64,000 nt of DNA from Stenomitos rutilans HA7619-LM2 (GTDB taxonomy: Bacteria > Cyanobacteriota > Cyanobacteriia > Leptolyngbyales > Leptolyngbyaceae). The position numbers and the translations under genes were made by a program. The stretch covers positions 57,670-121,669 of the forward strand of contig JAHHIE010000013.1 of the NCBI GenBank assembly GCA_019358945.1. The letters are read 5' to 3'. How positions within the stretch are numbered: the stretch's first letter is position 1; each line of letters starts with the position of its first letter. Of this stretch, positions 41,730 to 51,931 are shown piece by piece. The notes below the pieces were generated by a model that had not been told where the DNA came from, did no database searches, and worked only from the letters and a program-made list of their open reading frames with translations.

Positions 41730-44700
41730 ATGAGAGTAGACGGTTCCCTAAGGCGCTTCATCAGTCGTTCTCAGATGTTTCCCTATGGGGTAGCGATTCT
41801 AGCGGCGACGCTCGCCCTGTTAGTAACGCAACTTCTTTGGTCACTGCTCGACCCGCTCGTCTTTATACTCTTCTATGCCGCTATTGCAGTGAGTGCCTGG
41901 TATGGGGGCATGAGAGGTGGCCTGCTAGCAATTATCCTCTCTGCGACTTATGGGCTTTACTTTCTCTTTGAGCCGCTCCACTCCTTGAAGATTGTCAATG
42001 CCAAGCAACTGGTGCAACTGGTCGCGTTCGTGCTCGTCTCGTCCCTCATTTCAGTGTTGTGTTCACAGTTGCAAACCGCTAAACACAAAGCGGAAACGAG
42101 CCTGAAGCGGCTACGTGAGAGCGAACGGCGCTTTAGTCGGCTATCTGAAACAAACCTCTTGGGTATTGTGACAACGGATTTGAGCGGCACGATTATAGAG
42201 GCCAATGATGCTTTCCTGTCGCTGCTTGGCTATACGCAAGAGGATCTGCGTGCTGGCCGCCTCCACTGGCGGACGATTACTCCACCTGGCTATTTAGGCG
42301 CGTATGAGCGATCGGTGGATGCGTTGAACACCACTGGGTCGGGCACACCCTTTGAAACGGTCTGTAGCCGCAAAGATAGTACCTGTGTGCCCATTTTGAT
42401 TGGTTCTGCCTTGGTGAGCGAAACGACAACGATCAGCTTTGTCTTCGACATTAGCGATCGCAAGCAGGCAGAGGCAGCTTGGCTTGAAGTAAACGTCCGC
42501 TTAGAGCAGCACAGCACTGAGTTAGCAGTCACCAATGAAGAACTAGAAACAACCCTGGAAGAATTGAGAATTGCGGAAGAAGAACTGTTGCGGCAGAACG
42601 AGCAGTTAAAAACGGAGCAGCAACGGTATCAGGACTTATTTCATTTTGCACCTGATGGTTATTTAGTGACCGATACAGCAGGCATTATTCAGGAAGCGAA
42701 TCAAGCCGTTGCAGCACAACTCTTACTTGACGCCTCTAACTTGCTTGGGCAGCCTCTGTTTAATATGATCGCTGGTCAAGATCTGAAGGGGTTTCGTGAG
42801 CGGCTAAATCAACTGATAGAGCAGCCATTGGAGCAACAAACTGTATGCACCTGGGAGATGCATTTACAAACCCAGCAAAATCACGTTTTTCCGGCTGAAC
42901 TAACGGTTGGCTGTGTTTATGACTCCACGGGCAGCGTTTCTAATGTACGCTGGCTCATTCGAGATATCACAGAGCGTCAACAGGCAGAAGCGAGACGGCG
43001 TGAAAGTGAAAAGTTGTATCGGGCGATCGGCGAAGCGCTTGATTACGGCATCTGGATTTGTGATCCCGACGGGCGGAATCTCTATGCCAGTGAGTCTTTC
43101 TTACAATTAGTGGGCATTAGTCAAGCAGAATGTTCGGAGTTTGGTTGGGGCAACGTGCTGCATCCCGATGATGCAGAGCGCACGATTGCGGCGTGGCAAG
43201 AATGTGTGCGGACAGAGGGCAACTGGGATATTGAGCACCGCTTCCGAGGGGTGGATGGCAATTGGCACCCACTGCTGGCACGAGGCATACCCGTCCGAGA
43301 CGAAGATGGAACCATTACTGCCTGGGCAGGCATCAACCTCGATATCAGCCGACAAAAGCAGATAGAAGCGGACTTGCGCCAGAGCGAAGAACGCTATCGC
43401 TACCTGGTAGAAGCGATTCCACAACTCGTTTGGACAGCCAGCCGCGAAGGCGCACTACTGGATGTGAACCAACGGTGGCTTGACTTTACAGGGTTGACAT
43501 GCGCCCAAGCTCAAAGTGAGGGTTGGCAGGCCATTGTTCACCCTCATGATGTACCTGTTTTGAGTGAGCGCTGGCTCGCAGCTCAGGAAAGTGGTGGTCA
43601 TTATCACGCTGAAGGGCGCATGCGGCGACATGATGGGGCGTATCGCTGGCATTTACATCAGGCGATTCCGTTCAGGAATGAGCAGGGAGAGATTGTGAAA
43701 TGGTTTGGTACAGCCACCGAAATTGACGATCAAAAGCGGTTAGAGCAGCAACGCGATCGCATTCTCCAGCAGGAACAAACTGCCCGCGAAGCGGCTGAAA
43801 ATGCCAATCGTATTAAGGACGAGTTTTTGGCTGTCCTCTCCCACGAATTGCGATCGCCGCTCAACCCCATTTTAGGCTGGGCAAGATTACTCCAAACGCG
43901 ATCGCTGGATGAGGCTCAAACCGCAGAAGCCTTAAAAGTCATTGAGCGTAACGCTAAGCTGCAAGCCGAACTCATTGAAGATCTGCTGGATGTCTCTCGG
44001 ATTTTGCGAGGCAAACTGAGCCTCAAGGTTGCGCCTGTTAATTTAGTCACCACCATTCAAGCGGCAATCGAAACCGTGAGGCTGGCGGCAGAAGCGAAAG
44101 CCATTGCAATACAATCAAGTCTTGAGCCACATATTGGGTATGTTGCTGGTGATGCAAATCGCTTACAGCAGATCGTTTGGAACCTGCTTTCCAACGCCGT
44201 AAAATTCACGCCAACCCAGGGTCGAGTCGATATCTGTCTGAAGACGGTAAAAGCTCAAGCTCAGATTACCGTCACCGATACCGGGAAAGGCATTTCTCCT
44301 GACTTTCTACCCTATGTCTTTGATTATTTTCGTCAGGCAGAAGCGGCCACAACCCGAGCATTTGGTGGCTTGGGTTTGGGGTTGGCTATCGTTCGACAGC
44401 TAGTTGAACTACACGGCGGGACTATCTGGGCCGATAGTCCCGGTGAAGGACTGGGGGCAACGTTTGTCGTCAGGCTCCCGCTCACGTCAACGCAGCTACC
44501 CGCCCATGCTCTAAACAACGCTTCTGAGCGGCCGTTAAATCTTAGTGGCATCAACATTTTGGTGGTGGATGACGATGACGATGCACGAACCTTTTGTACC
44601 TTTTTGCTAGAGCAGTATGGAGCCACTGTCACAACCGCTGCTTCAGCAGAAGAAGCGCTTTCTATTTTGACTCAAGCCAAGCCAGATGTGCTTTTGAGCG

Positions 44701-44927
44701 ACATCGGCATGCCCAGCACCGATGGCTACATGCTCATGCAGCAGGTGAGAGCGCTAAACCTGGCACAAGGGGGAACGATTCCTGCGATCGCGCTGACAGC
44801 CTATGCGGGAGAAATTGATTATCAACGGGCGATCGCGGCAGGCTTTCAGCAACATCTGGCAAAACCAATCGAGCCAACCGTGCTGATGACGACGATTCTC
44901 AACTTGCTCAGACGTGATGAGAAGTAA
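41730..44927 (+). CDS. Hybrid sensor histidine kinase with multiple PAS domains
   Basis: A 1065-residue membrane kinase. About 15-115 is a DUF4118-like four-helix sensor region, then PAS domains at about 135-250, 295-415, 425-550 and 555-675 (the last two with PAC-type FRxxDGxYRWH segments), then HisKA with His705 in LAVLSHELRSPLNPIL, HATPase_c (VWNLLSNAVKFTP, DTGKGI, GLGLGLAIV) and a receiver domain with Asp991 in LLSDIGMP. It can pass phosphate internally and probably on to a further partner. Ligand of the PAS domains is unknown. No partner gene is adjacent. Confidence 0.88.
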   Translation: MRVDGSLRRFISRSQMFPYGVAILAATLALLVTQLLWSLLDPLVFILFYAAIAVSAWYGGMRGGLLAIILSATYGLYFLFEPLHSLKIVNAKQLVQLVAFVLVSSLISVLCSQLQTAKHKAETSLKRLRESERRFSRLSETNLLGIVTTDLSGTIIEANDAFLSLLGYTQEDLRAGRLHWRTITPPGYLGAYERSVDALNTTGSGTPFETVCSRKDSTCVPILIGSALVSETTTISFVFDISDRKQAEAAWLEVNVRLEQHSTELAVTNEELETTLEELRIAEEELLRQNEQLKTEQQRYQDLFHFAPDGYLVTDTAGIIQEANQAVAAQLLLDASNLLGQPLFNMIAGQDLKGFRERLNQLIEQPLEQQTVCTWEMHLQTQQNHVFPAELTVGCVYDSTGSVSNVRWLIRDITERQQAEARRRESEKLYRAIGEALDYGIWICDPDGRNLYASESFLQLVGISQAECSEFGWGNVLHPDDAERTIAAWQECVRTEGNWDIEHRFRGVDGNWHPLLARGIPVRDEDGTITAWAGINLDISRQKQIEADLRQSEERYRYLVEAIPQLVWTASREGALLDVNQRWLDFTGLTCAQAQSEGWQAIVHPHDVPVLSERWLAAQESGGHYHAEGRMRRHDGAYRWHLHQAIPFRNEQGEIVKWFGTATEIDDQKRLEQQRDRILQQEQTAREAAENANRIKDEFLAVLSHELRSPLNPILGWARLLQTRSLDEAQTAEALKVIERNAKLQAELIEDLLDVSRILRGKLSLKVAPVNLVTTIQAAIETVRLAAEAKAIAIQSSLEPHIGYVAGDANRLQQIVWNLLSNAVKFTPTQGRVDICLKTVKAQAQITVTDTGKGISPDFLPYVFDYFRQAEAATTRAFGGLGLGLAIVRQLVELHGGTIWADSPGEGLGATFVVRLPLTSTQLPAHALNNASERPLNLSGINILVVDDDDDARTFCTFLLEQYGATVTTAASAEEALSILTQAKPDVLLSDIGMPSTDGYMLMQQVRALNLAQGGTIPAIALTAYAGEIDYQRAIAAGFQQHLAKPIEPTVLMTTILNLLRRDEK

Positions 44928-44973
44928 TGTCTGGGCGATCGTCGTTTCTACTCACACAGCCTTCACCGCTCTC

Positions 44974-45678
44974 CTAGCTACGAAAGAGACGGCTGTATTG
45001 AGTTTCGTGCCTCATGCTGGCAAGAGACAGCCCCCAAGTACAGCTATGCAAATCCTGATCGGGTAGGGTTAAGGCCACTGCAACCGTTTGCTGGATCACT
45101 GGCTGAAGATGCAACAATAACTGTTGCCCTGCCGTTTGCCCTAGTGGAATCAGCTTGATACCCGCATTGACCAGATTTGTTGCCCAACCGTGTAGATAGC
45201 CCAACACCGCTGGGTGCAAGCCGATCTGCCAACGGACAGCGGCAAGAGCAAAGGCGATCGCAAAATGACACCCATCTCCTTGTGAAAAGGTTGCTTGTGG
45301 CTCTAGCACCTGTAAATCGTGCAGCAACCGCAGCAGCGATCGTCCCATTTGCAAACTTTGTAACCGTAACTCCTCGGTTTCTCGCGCGGCTGACAGCCAC
45401 CGATTCCAGTGGGTTACGGCATCCCAATCACCAGTCTGGCAGGCTTTATACGCTCTCACCATGATGGCTGATTCCACTCGAATGGTCCCAACACGTAATT
45501 CCTGTACTAGCCAGTTTTCCAGCGCACTGCGATCGCTCAGCCTATCGGCTTCAACCAGCGCCTCAATACCCTCTGAGTAGCTATAAGCACCCACTGGCAA
45601 CGCCGAACTCGCTAACTGTAGCAGGCGCAGTAACGCCAACGAATCAACGTCATCTCTTAGGTGCCCTTGCAAAGCCAT
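44974..45678 (-). CDS. ureF: Urease accessory protein UreF
   Basis: A 234-residue all-helical protein of usual UreF length. It has [21 protein letters not shown] near the N-terminus, the most conserved UreF segment, and a later [23 protein letters not shown] region. UreF forms a complex with UreH/UreD and UreG on apo-urease and helps load nickel. UreE is encoded upstream on the same strand, with 44 bases between them. ureG, which usually follows ureF, is not in the window; the next gene downstream is convergent. Confidence 0.92.
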   Translation of the reverse strand: MALQGHLRDDVDSLALLRLLQLASSALPVGAYSYSEGIEALVEADRLSDRSALENWLVQELRVGTIRVESAIMVRAYKACQTGDWDAVTHWNRWLSAARETEELRLQSLQMGRSLLRLLHDLQVLEPQATFSQGDGCHFAIAFALAAVRWQIGLHPAVLGYLHGWATNLVNAGIKLIPLGQTAGQQLLLHLQPVIQQTVAVALTLPDQDLHSCTWGLSLASMRHETQYSRLFRS

Positions 45679-45697
45679 TTATTCTTTACCCCTTTTC

Positions 45698-45723
45698 CCT
45701 TCTGCCTTCTGCCTTCTGCCTTC
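45698..45723. repeat. Heptanucleotide tandem repeat (CCTTCTG units)
   Basis: Three and a half copies of CCTTCTG lie between ureE and ureF. Single units also occur near 11293 and 11419. Such strings are typical between cyanobacterial genes. Confidence 0.65.
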
Positions 45724-46159
45724 AATGACCATGTCCATACGCTCCCGTTTCTGGTTGAAAGGGCCGCACCTCTTCAACGAGATGTAATCCTCGATGTTCC
45801 AGCATGCTGCGTAGTACAGGGTCGGGCGACAGCCGCAGGTAAGTAGGTGTAATCTCTAGCGGCACGTGACGGTTGCCCAAGTGATAAGCCGCTTGCAGGA
45901 GGTGCAGTGAATCTTGTGCCCGTGCTGTCAAAACAGGCTCTGGTTTGGCGATGACTCGTACAACTAAGCCATCCTCAGATTGCAACCAGTCACCATCGCG
46001 CAAAACAGTGCCTCTGGGTAATTGGAGGTACACCGACTCACCTTCCAACGTCTCATAGCGATGGCGCGATCGGGTGCGATCGTCGGCCGTCAGCGCCAGG
46101 GTCAGGGTTGCGCCTGTCTTTGGTGGTACTGCCAAGCGTTGAGTAAGCGTTGTCATCAC
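45722..46159 (-). CDS. ureE: Urease nickel metallochaperone UreE
   Basis: A 145-residue protein with the UreE N-terminal beta domain ([20 protein letters not shown]) and the metal-binding C-terminal domain containing [13 protein letters not shown] and LEHRGL. The tail ends GAYGHGH, a short His motif for nickel. It delivers Ni2+ through UreG to urease. It precedes ureF on the same strand. Structural urease genes are not in the window, a scattered arrangement common in cyanobacteria. No NtcA box is evident upstream. Confidence 0.92.
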   Translation of the reverse strand: MMTTLTQRLAVPPKTGATLTLALTADDRTRSRHRYETLEGESVYLQLPRGTVLRDGDWLQSEDGLVVRVIAKPEPVLTARAQDSLHLLQAAYHLGNRHVPLEITPTYLRLSPDPVLRSMLEHRGLHLVEEVRPFQPETGAYGHGH

Positions 46160-46246
46160 GGCTCAAGCTGATCTTATGAGAGAGGGCATATCAGCAGAAG
46201 TGTAGTGTATTCAAGCGTTTTTGGTAAGACAGTAGTGGATGCAGTG

Positions 46247-48592
46247 TTAGCGACGTTGCAAGACTAGCGATACGTTCATCAGGCGGCTGAAGAACTGCCT
46301 CCAAGGGGCGCGGGGTGTTTGCTGCCGTTTCAAGTCGCGTAGTCGCTGCTTCACCTGAGTGAGATCAGGTGCTTGACCACCATAACGCCAACCAACGTAA
46401 GCTTGAGCAATCTCATTAATCGCTGCCGCTTGAGGCGCAGATTGCACCTCGCAAGACTGACGTGCATACTCTAAAGGCGTCTGGGCAGAATGCTTGCGAA
46501 ATCCTTGTAGTGCCAGCCAATTTAGCATCTGTTGGTATAAGCTTTCCATCGGTGGCAGTTTTGCTAACCAGCGACGGTAGCGCCAACTACGCCAACTACG
46601 CCAAAGAAGCCAGCCCGCAAACGCAAGGACGATCGCCAGCAGCAGCCCAGTGAAAAGACCCACCCAACCTTGGGAGAATAAGCTCATACACCAAGTAACT
46701 ATCGCTGCTATCCAGCCAGCCACAAAGCCGAAGGTTCGATTGAGCCAACTAGTCATGGGAGAGGGCAACCAGCCTGCAACCCAGCGCCAAAAAGCGCGCA
46801 GTACGCTAAACGTCTGCTCTTCCTCAATGGATGGTGGGATGAGTTCATGACCCGGAATGGGATCAAACGCAAACCAGCCAAATTGAGGGAAAAACACTTC
46901 TGTAATCGCGTAAGCATCGGTGTTTCGCACAACATACAGGCCCGTAAATGGATTAAACTCACCGGGTCCAAAACCAGCCACAAGCCGCGCGGGAATGTTA
47001 ATTGATCGCAGCATGACAGTGAGCGCAGTCGAAAAGTGATCGGGGTAACCACCCTGGTACTTAAAAAGAAACGCTTCTACCAGATCTTCATCAGGTGCTA
47101 GAAACGGCAGATCAGGCTGAATGGTGTAGCGTTGCTTGACGATCTGAGCCAGGTACAGCACTTTTTCATAGGTAGCTGTCAACGGCTTTGGAGAAGTTGA
47201 CAGCAGGGCTTGGGTGCGATTACGGATCCGTTCTAAAATTTTGGGGGGAACGTTGAGATAGTCCTCGGTAATCTTGGACGGGTAGCCTTGAGGTGCGCCT
47301 CGAAGTCTTATGCGATCGCGGTAGGGCACTTCCGAAACAACGGTATAGGTCAGCCCTTCTCGCAGCTCTAGCGGCGATCGCAGGTTGCCATTGGGATCGA
47401 TCGCGATCTGTCGCGTGGGGAAATAAAGTTCTTTTGCCTGAGCCAGTGCTGGCAGTAGGTTCGGCAGGTCTGATACAGCCGTGTAGGTTTGGATAATCTC
47501 TTTTGTTTTATTAAGCGAGATCGGCCGCGGCAAAAAGAATTGGTAGGACCAATTTGGTCGAGTGACTGTGATCGCTTTGTCATTCCGCGATATCTCCCAT
47601 CCCTGCCCCAAGTAGCGATCAAACGCCAGTACGCGCCAAAAGCCTTCTGCCTGAGAGCGAATGCGTAAAACGACTCGTGGCTTTAGCGATCCCCGGAGGT
47701 TCTGGTTGATGCGGCTATTAAAGCCATAGTAGAAGTTCTCATCTAACTTCCCTGGACCGAAGCCTTCACCTTGTTTGGACCCAATACCAGTACCGTCTCC
47801 AGTACCCGATCGCACATATCCTGGATTGATAATGCGGCTGTTATCCTCAAAATCCTTCTGAATTTGAGGACTAACGGGAAACGATCGTAATTGGTAACCA
47901 GGAAAGCGAGGCAAACAGGCAAAAATCAGCAGCCCTGCCACCAGAATGACAACCAAAAAGCTCAACCACCGTTTGGGTGATAACCCTGTGCCCTGTAAGG
48001 GAGATTGATAAAGTTGACTTGTAAGACCAAGTCGCGATCGATAGTCCAGTGTCAAAACTGGCAGCGCGATCGCCAGAAAAACTAGTAACAGCAACCCAAA
48101 CGTCATCGTCTGACTCAAGGTGCAGGCAACGCTAATTAAGATCAGCCCAATCACCATTGAGTAGCCCAGATCTTTCCGACGCGGGAGATCAAAGCTGTGC
48201 AACACCTGAAGCTGTACTAACAGCTCTGCTAGTACCAGGCGGGTGTCATTCAGATCGGCTCTCAGTCCCACAAAAAATGCTGCTAAGGCCAGCAGCATCC
48301 CGATCGCAATACAAAATTTTGTGGCAATGTTGCGTTTGTAGCGCCGCTGCCAGCTCCAGAACGCACCCATCACGCTCAGCGGCACAGCCCAAACGCTCAT
48401 ACTAGTCGATGCGGCTACATCCGTTGCAGCGATGCCAGCTAGCACCATTGCTTGCACCAACACTCTGAGCAGAAGCGACTCTTCGATTGCAGGTGCTGGC
48501 AAATTCTCTAAGCGCTGCCGGAAGTGATCCGCGATCGCATGCACCCGTCGTTGTGAATTTCCAGAAACACCAGCCCTAAAATTACCAAACAT
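46247..48592 (-). CDS. Transglutaminase-like DUF3488 membrane protein with altered catalytic triad
   Basis: A 781-residue membrane protein. About six membrane helices cover 45-240, an extracytoplasmic transglutaminase-core domain covers about 470-590, another helix pair lies near 625-665, and a DUF4129-like helical tail covers about 680-770. In active members Cys, His and Asp form the triad within GYC.HF, DAHAW and DP segments. Here the first position is Pro517 (GYPDHFSTAL) and the second is Tyr561 (NTDAYAITEV); Asp577 is kept. It should therefore lack protease or transglutaminase activity and may act as a binding protein. Start ATG gives MFGNFRAGVSG. Confidence 0.85.
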   Translation of the reverse strand: MFGNFRAGVSGNSQRRVHAIADHFRQRLENLPAPAIEESLLLRVLVQAMVLAGIAATDVAASTSMSVWAVPLSVMGAFWSWQRRYKRNIATKFCIAIGMLLALAAFFVGLRADLNDTRLVLAELLVQLQVLHSFDLPRRKDLGYSMVIGLILISVACTLSQTMTFGLLLLVFLAIALPVLTLDYRSRLGLTSQLYQSPLQGTGLSPKRWLSFLVVILVAGLLIFACLPRFPGYQLRSFPVSPQIQKDFEDNSRIINPGYVRSGTGDGTGIGSKQGEGFGPGKLDENFYYGFNSRINQNLRGSLKPRVVLRIRSQAEGFWRVLAFDRYLGQGWEISRNDKAITVTRPNWSYQFFLPRPISLNKTKEIIQTYTAVSDLPNLLPALAQAKELYFPTRQIAIDPNGNLRSPLELREGLTYTVVSEVPYRDRIRLRGAPQGYPSKITEDYLNVPPKILERIRNRTQALLSTSPKPLTATYEKVLYLAQIVKQRYTIQPDLPFLAPDEDLVEAFLFKYQGGYPDHFSTALTVMLRSINIPARLVAGFGPGEFNPFTGLYVVRNTDAYAITEVFFPQFGWFAFDPIPGHELIPPSIEEEQTFSVLRAFWRWVAGWLPSPMTSWLNRTFGFVAGWIAAIVTWCMSLFSQGWVGLFTGLLLAIVLAFAGWLLWRSWRSWRYRRWLAKLPPMESLYQQMLNWLALQGFRKHSAQTPLEYARQSCEVQSAPQAAAINEIAQAYVGWRYGGQAPDLTQVKQRLRDLKRQQTPRAPWRQFFSRLMNVSLVLQRR

Positions 48593-48852
48593 TAGCAGGC
48601 GACAATTCGATTGGCTGGCCGCATGTCAGATTGAGGAACAATAAACCCTACCCTGAATCTAAAGCTTTTGAAGCACATCATTCTTTATAACAAGAATTGC
48701 GCCCCGAACCACTACGCCACGATCGCACATGGGTTCAAATTGTTGCAAGTGTTCAATCTCAAATCTGAATGCAGCCAGATCCATCATACCCGTTGCCTGT
48801 CGAGACTAACGGCTAGGCGAACACTTCTACACGGATGCTCGCCAACGATTAA

Positions 48853-49923
48853 TTAGTCGGTGATGCGAATAGCAAACATTAGCGGTTCTTGACCGTCAAA
48901 GCAAACTTCTAACATATGAGACTCATGCGGCTGGAAGTCAAATAGCTCCACACTTAAATTGCCAGCCGTAGAACGCTGAGCACTTGCCTGCACATGTTCA
49001 CCCTGAAGTGTGAATCTGCCACCGCACGGCAGGGTTGCCTGAATCCGTAGTCTAGCGGATGCCGCTTCTGCCGCATAGTCTGCCTCCAGGCTCAGAGCAC
49101 CTAGATCTGTGAGCCATTGACGCTCCAGTTTTGGTTGGCTTAAAGAAATGGTTAACGTTAAGGCCGCAATAATTTCGCGTGCAGCCAAGAGTGAGAGCAC
49201 CATTTGCTGAGCCGGAACCGCTGACTCATAGTTCGGCGGATAGTTGGTGCCAGGCGGTGGCGATGCAACAGCCCCAGATCGGGCAGGCGATGTCATCACC
49301 ATTCCTGCCAGTTGGTTCAGTGCTTGAGCTTGTCCAGGGAATAGATCCTCGACAGCCTTTACAAGCTTCGCACCCTCTAACAACGACGATTGAACCGCTT
49401 CCTGGCAGCGTTCCAAGAGCTGACCCAACAGGTTTTCGGGTAAGGGAATGGGTAAATTCAGCGTTTTAAGCTGATTCAGCCAAACCTGAGCTGGTACTCT
49501 TTGGGCTTCAAGCGTATCGCTAGCAGCAGTTACAGCGGCGCTAGCGATGCCGTAAGCACCTTCGGTTTCGTAATCGTGAATTTCTGATTCCCAGGGGAAT
49601 AGAGGAGGATTACGTTGGATTTCAGTCTGTAACCGATGCTTCAACAGGGCATGAAAACGGTCTTGCACAGCAGGTATCTCTCCAAGTTTTAATAGGGTCT
49701 CCCCTTTGAAGGAGGGAGTGTTGAGTTTAAGATGACCGGCATTCGCAGAGGGAGCATCCTGAAGAATAGATAGATCTAACGCATTCGATCGAGCGTCATG
49801 TGGCTCATCGTTCCACTCAGTAACTGGACGAACCACCCCAGAGTCATCTGAAGTGGTAAAGGCAACCAGATCTTGCAGTAGTTCGAGGAGATTTCTCTGG
49901 AGCGTGTCCGAGTCATCGTTCAT
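48853..49923 (-). CDS. patU: PatU-like protein
   Basis: A 356-residue soluble protein starting MNDDSDTLQRNLLELLQDLV. It has a helical central region (about 90-215) and a C-terminal beta domain (about 240-356) with LEADYAAEAASARLRIQATL and an ending ELFDFQPHESHMLEVCFDGQ. The identification rests mainly on position: it lies 11 bases downstream of a HetZ-like gene, and a hetZ-patU pair is conserved in filamentous cyanobacteria. PatU affects heterocyst pattern in Anabaena; in non-heterocystous filaments its role is unclear. Confidence 0.6.
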   Translation of the reverse strand: MNDDSDTLQRNLLELLQDLVAFTTSDDSGVVRPVTEWNDEPHDARSNALDLSILQDAPSANAGHLKLNTPSFKGETLLKLGEIPAVQDRFHALLKHRLQTEIQRNPPLFPWESEIHDYETEGAYGIASAAVTAASDTLEAQRVPAQVWLNQLKTLNLPIPLPENLLGQLLERCQEAVQSSLLEGAKLVKAVEDLFPGQAQALNQLAGMVMTSPARSGAVASPPPGTNYPPNYESAVPAQQMVLSLLAAREIIAALTLTISLSQPKLERQWLTDLGALSLEADYAAEAASARLRIQATLPCGGRFTLQGEHVQASAQRSTAGNLSVELFDFQPHESHMLEVCFDGQEPLMFAIRITD

Positions 49924-49934
49924 GGTATAAGTCC

Positions 49935-51113
49935 CTATTCATCAGAAGATGCCCCTTGTCCGGATACTAAATAATTGCGAATTTCCCACGCTTGCTCAAG
50001 TAGCTTAAACCACTGCTTCCGCACTTGCGTCACCGTACAGCTGAGGGATTGCGCGATCGCAGCATCTGACAGCCGTTTTCGCTTCAGTTCCAGTAGTTCT
50101 GCTTGCTGATGATCAAGCTGCTCCTGGAAAGCTTGCCACTGCTGTAATGTCAAGCCGAGGTTTCGCTCTAGGTCGGCCTCCAGCCACTGATGCACCAACT
50201 CCCAGCGATGGGAAAGCGCAAAGCGAATAAGATGATACCGAAAGCGCTGCTGCAGATAGTCTCGTTGGCGCGGCGTTAAACCTAAAATCACCTCGATTTC
50301 ATTCGCAGGCAAGTCCTGTAAGCGCAGAGCAAAGTAGTCAGCACAGTCTGTTTGCTTGCGCTCTTCTAGATAAGCCATTAGCTCCGCAACCACCGCTTGC
50401 CGCAGACTATCTTCCGGTTGTTCTGGCTCCTGGGCCACCATCTGCTCCCGTACCTGTTGCATCGAAGCGGCATTCCACGGATTGTCTCCATCACCAACGC
50501 CGCCATCCGCTGCACGCTCAATATCAACGGGCGTTTCGATTGGCTGCTGCTGCGAAAACGTCTGAGCGCGTAAGATGATAAGCTGCTGATTGCGTCGTCC
50601 CGGCAATGGAATGCGCCGCTTACCATACCGTTCACTAAACGCCATGTACTCCGCAAGCTGTAGTAACGTGCGCGGTTGATACGTCGCAGGCAACTGGGTC
50701 TCGCGGCGAAACGCGTTGAGCGCTTCCATGTAAAAGCTTTGTAGAAAATCTTCAATTAATGTTAAGCGTGCTTGATAGCTCGCTTGGGTCTGCGGTGGGG
50801 TAATGTAGCGGTACACGATCGCGCTTAGCGTGCTGTGTAACTCGACCCGCCCACGTTTGGAACCGAGCTTGTAGTAGTGCAAGCACTGCTGGAGCCGATG
50901 CCTTGCCAACGCGGTTGCCCAGGTATCGACCTCTCCAGAGGCTTGAATCCGTTTGCTTTCAACGCAAATCCGTGCGACCTCTTTCGATAGTCGATCGGCC
51001 ACATCCAAGCAATTTTGCTCAGAAGCGTTCGTTGACAGCTTTAACTCGTTCAGCAGCAGTTGAAAAATTGCCTCCACGCTCTGGCAGATATCCCCCACGG
51101 TATTAACGCCCAA
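49935..51113 (-). CDS. hetZ: HetZ-like transcriptional regulator
   Basis: A 392-residue protein with many helices and segments that recall HetZ: LQQCLHYYKLGSKRGRVELH, YQARLTLIEDFLQSFYMEAL and RTLLQLAEYMAFSERYGKRR. A C-terminal helix-turn-helix-like part (RKRLSDAAIAQSLSCTVTQV, about 345-375) suggests DNA binding. HetZ controls early heterocyst differentiation in Anabaena and is kept in most filamentous cyanobacteria. The frame opens with TTG at 51113; a GTG five codons later is an alternative. The patU-like gene follows after 11 bases, which implies an operon. Confidence 0.68.
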   Translation of the reverse strand: MGVNTVGDICQSVEAIFQLLLNELKLSTNASEQNCLDVADRLSKEVARICVESKRIQASGEVDTWATALARHRLQQCLHYYKLGSKRGRVELHSTLSAIVYRYITPPQTQASYQARLTLIEDFLQSFYMEALNAFRRETQLPATYQPRTLLQLAEYMAFSERYGKRRIPLPGRRNQQLIILRAQTFSQQQPIETPVDIERAADGGVGDGDNPWNAASMQQVREQMVAQEPEQPEDSLRQAVVAELMAYLEERKQTDCADYFALRLQDLPANEIEVILGLTPRQRDYLQQRFRYHLIRFALSHRWELVHQWLEADLERNLGLTLQQWQAFQEQLDHQQAELLELKRKRLSDAAIAQSLSCTVTQVRKQWFKLLEQAWEIRNYLVSGQGASSDE

Positions 51114-51232
51114 CGATTAACAAAAACTGAAGTCAGTTTAACCAATTGTGACAACAAGACGACAAACCCGTCTAGGTCAAACTACAGAAGCTTCACACCC
51201 CGTTCATCAAAATTAGGAGCTTGCTTCCAGTC

Positions 51233-51712
51233 ATGAACATCGACCAACAAATTCAGCAACTCATTGATGACGCTCCTCAGGACGGTAATACACCAGCCCT
51301 CGTTGCTACGATCGCCCCTGTGCTGAAATTTTTAGCGTCACAATTGCGCTCTACACAGTATTACATTGTGCAGACCCTCGACCAGAGCTGGGCTATGACA
51401 ACCCTGGAAAATCAAACGCAACCAGGGCTAGAGAAAAACGTTATCTATGCCTTTTCCAGCTTGAAAGATGTATCATCTGGCCCCTACCCAATGCACGATC
51501 CGCAAATGATTGCGTTGCCTTTACCCGTAACTCATATTCTGTTTCAAATGCTCGCAACAGACATGATTCATAGCATCATTTTCTTTGATGCTCCTGGCAA
51601 CACAGCTGCTGGCACCGAAATTCAGCGTGAACAGCTTACCGAGCTGATTGAGTCTCACTTGCAGCAAAGCCAAACGATGCCGGGAGCAGGACTGCCTCCC
51701 AACATTGCCTGA
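51233..51712 (+). CDS. Conserved cyanobacterial hypothetical protein
   Basis: A 159-residue soluble protein starting MNIDQQIQQLIDDAPQDGNT. Helical N-terminus, then a mixed alpha/beta core with QYYIVQTLDQSWAMTTLEN and VTHILFQMLATDMIHSIIFF. It diverges from hetZ. No named family is recognised, but it looks like a genuine, well-composed gene. The ATG of MNIDQQ is chosen over one four codons upstream on composition. Confidence 0.7.
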   Translation: MNIDQQIQQLIDDAPQDGNTPALVATIAPVLKFLASQLRSTQYYIVQTLDQSWAMTTLENQTQPGLEKNVIYAFSSLKDVSSGPYPMHDPQMIALPLPVTHILFQMLATDMIHSIIFFDAPGNTAAGTEIQREQLTELIESHLQQSQTMPGAGLPPNIA

Positions 51713-51931
51713 GCAGCGCTAGCAGTCAATCGGTTGGGCCGTACCACTTCGTCGCGCCGCTTTAGAGGTAAAAGGGCTCGGTGCTTAATACCGCTTACTA
51801 TCTGTAGAGTCTTTGTATCGCCGATATAAACAAATGTAACGATTTTGCTGTCATGGCGGGTTGGAGTCTTGACAGCAATCCGTCCAGTCGATATTCTTGC
51901 TTTCATACCCGGGTACACAACTGAGAGTTCT

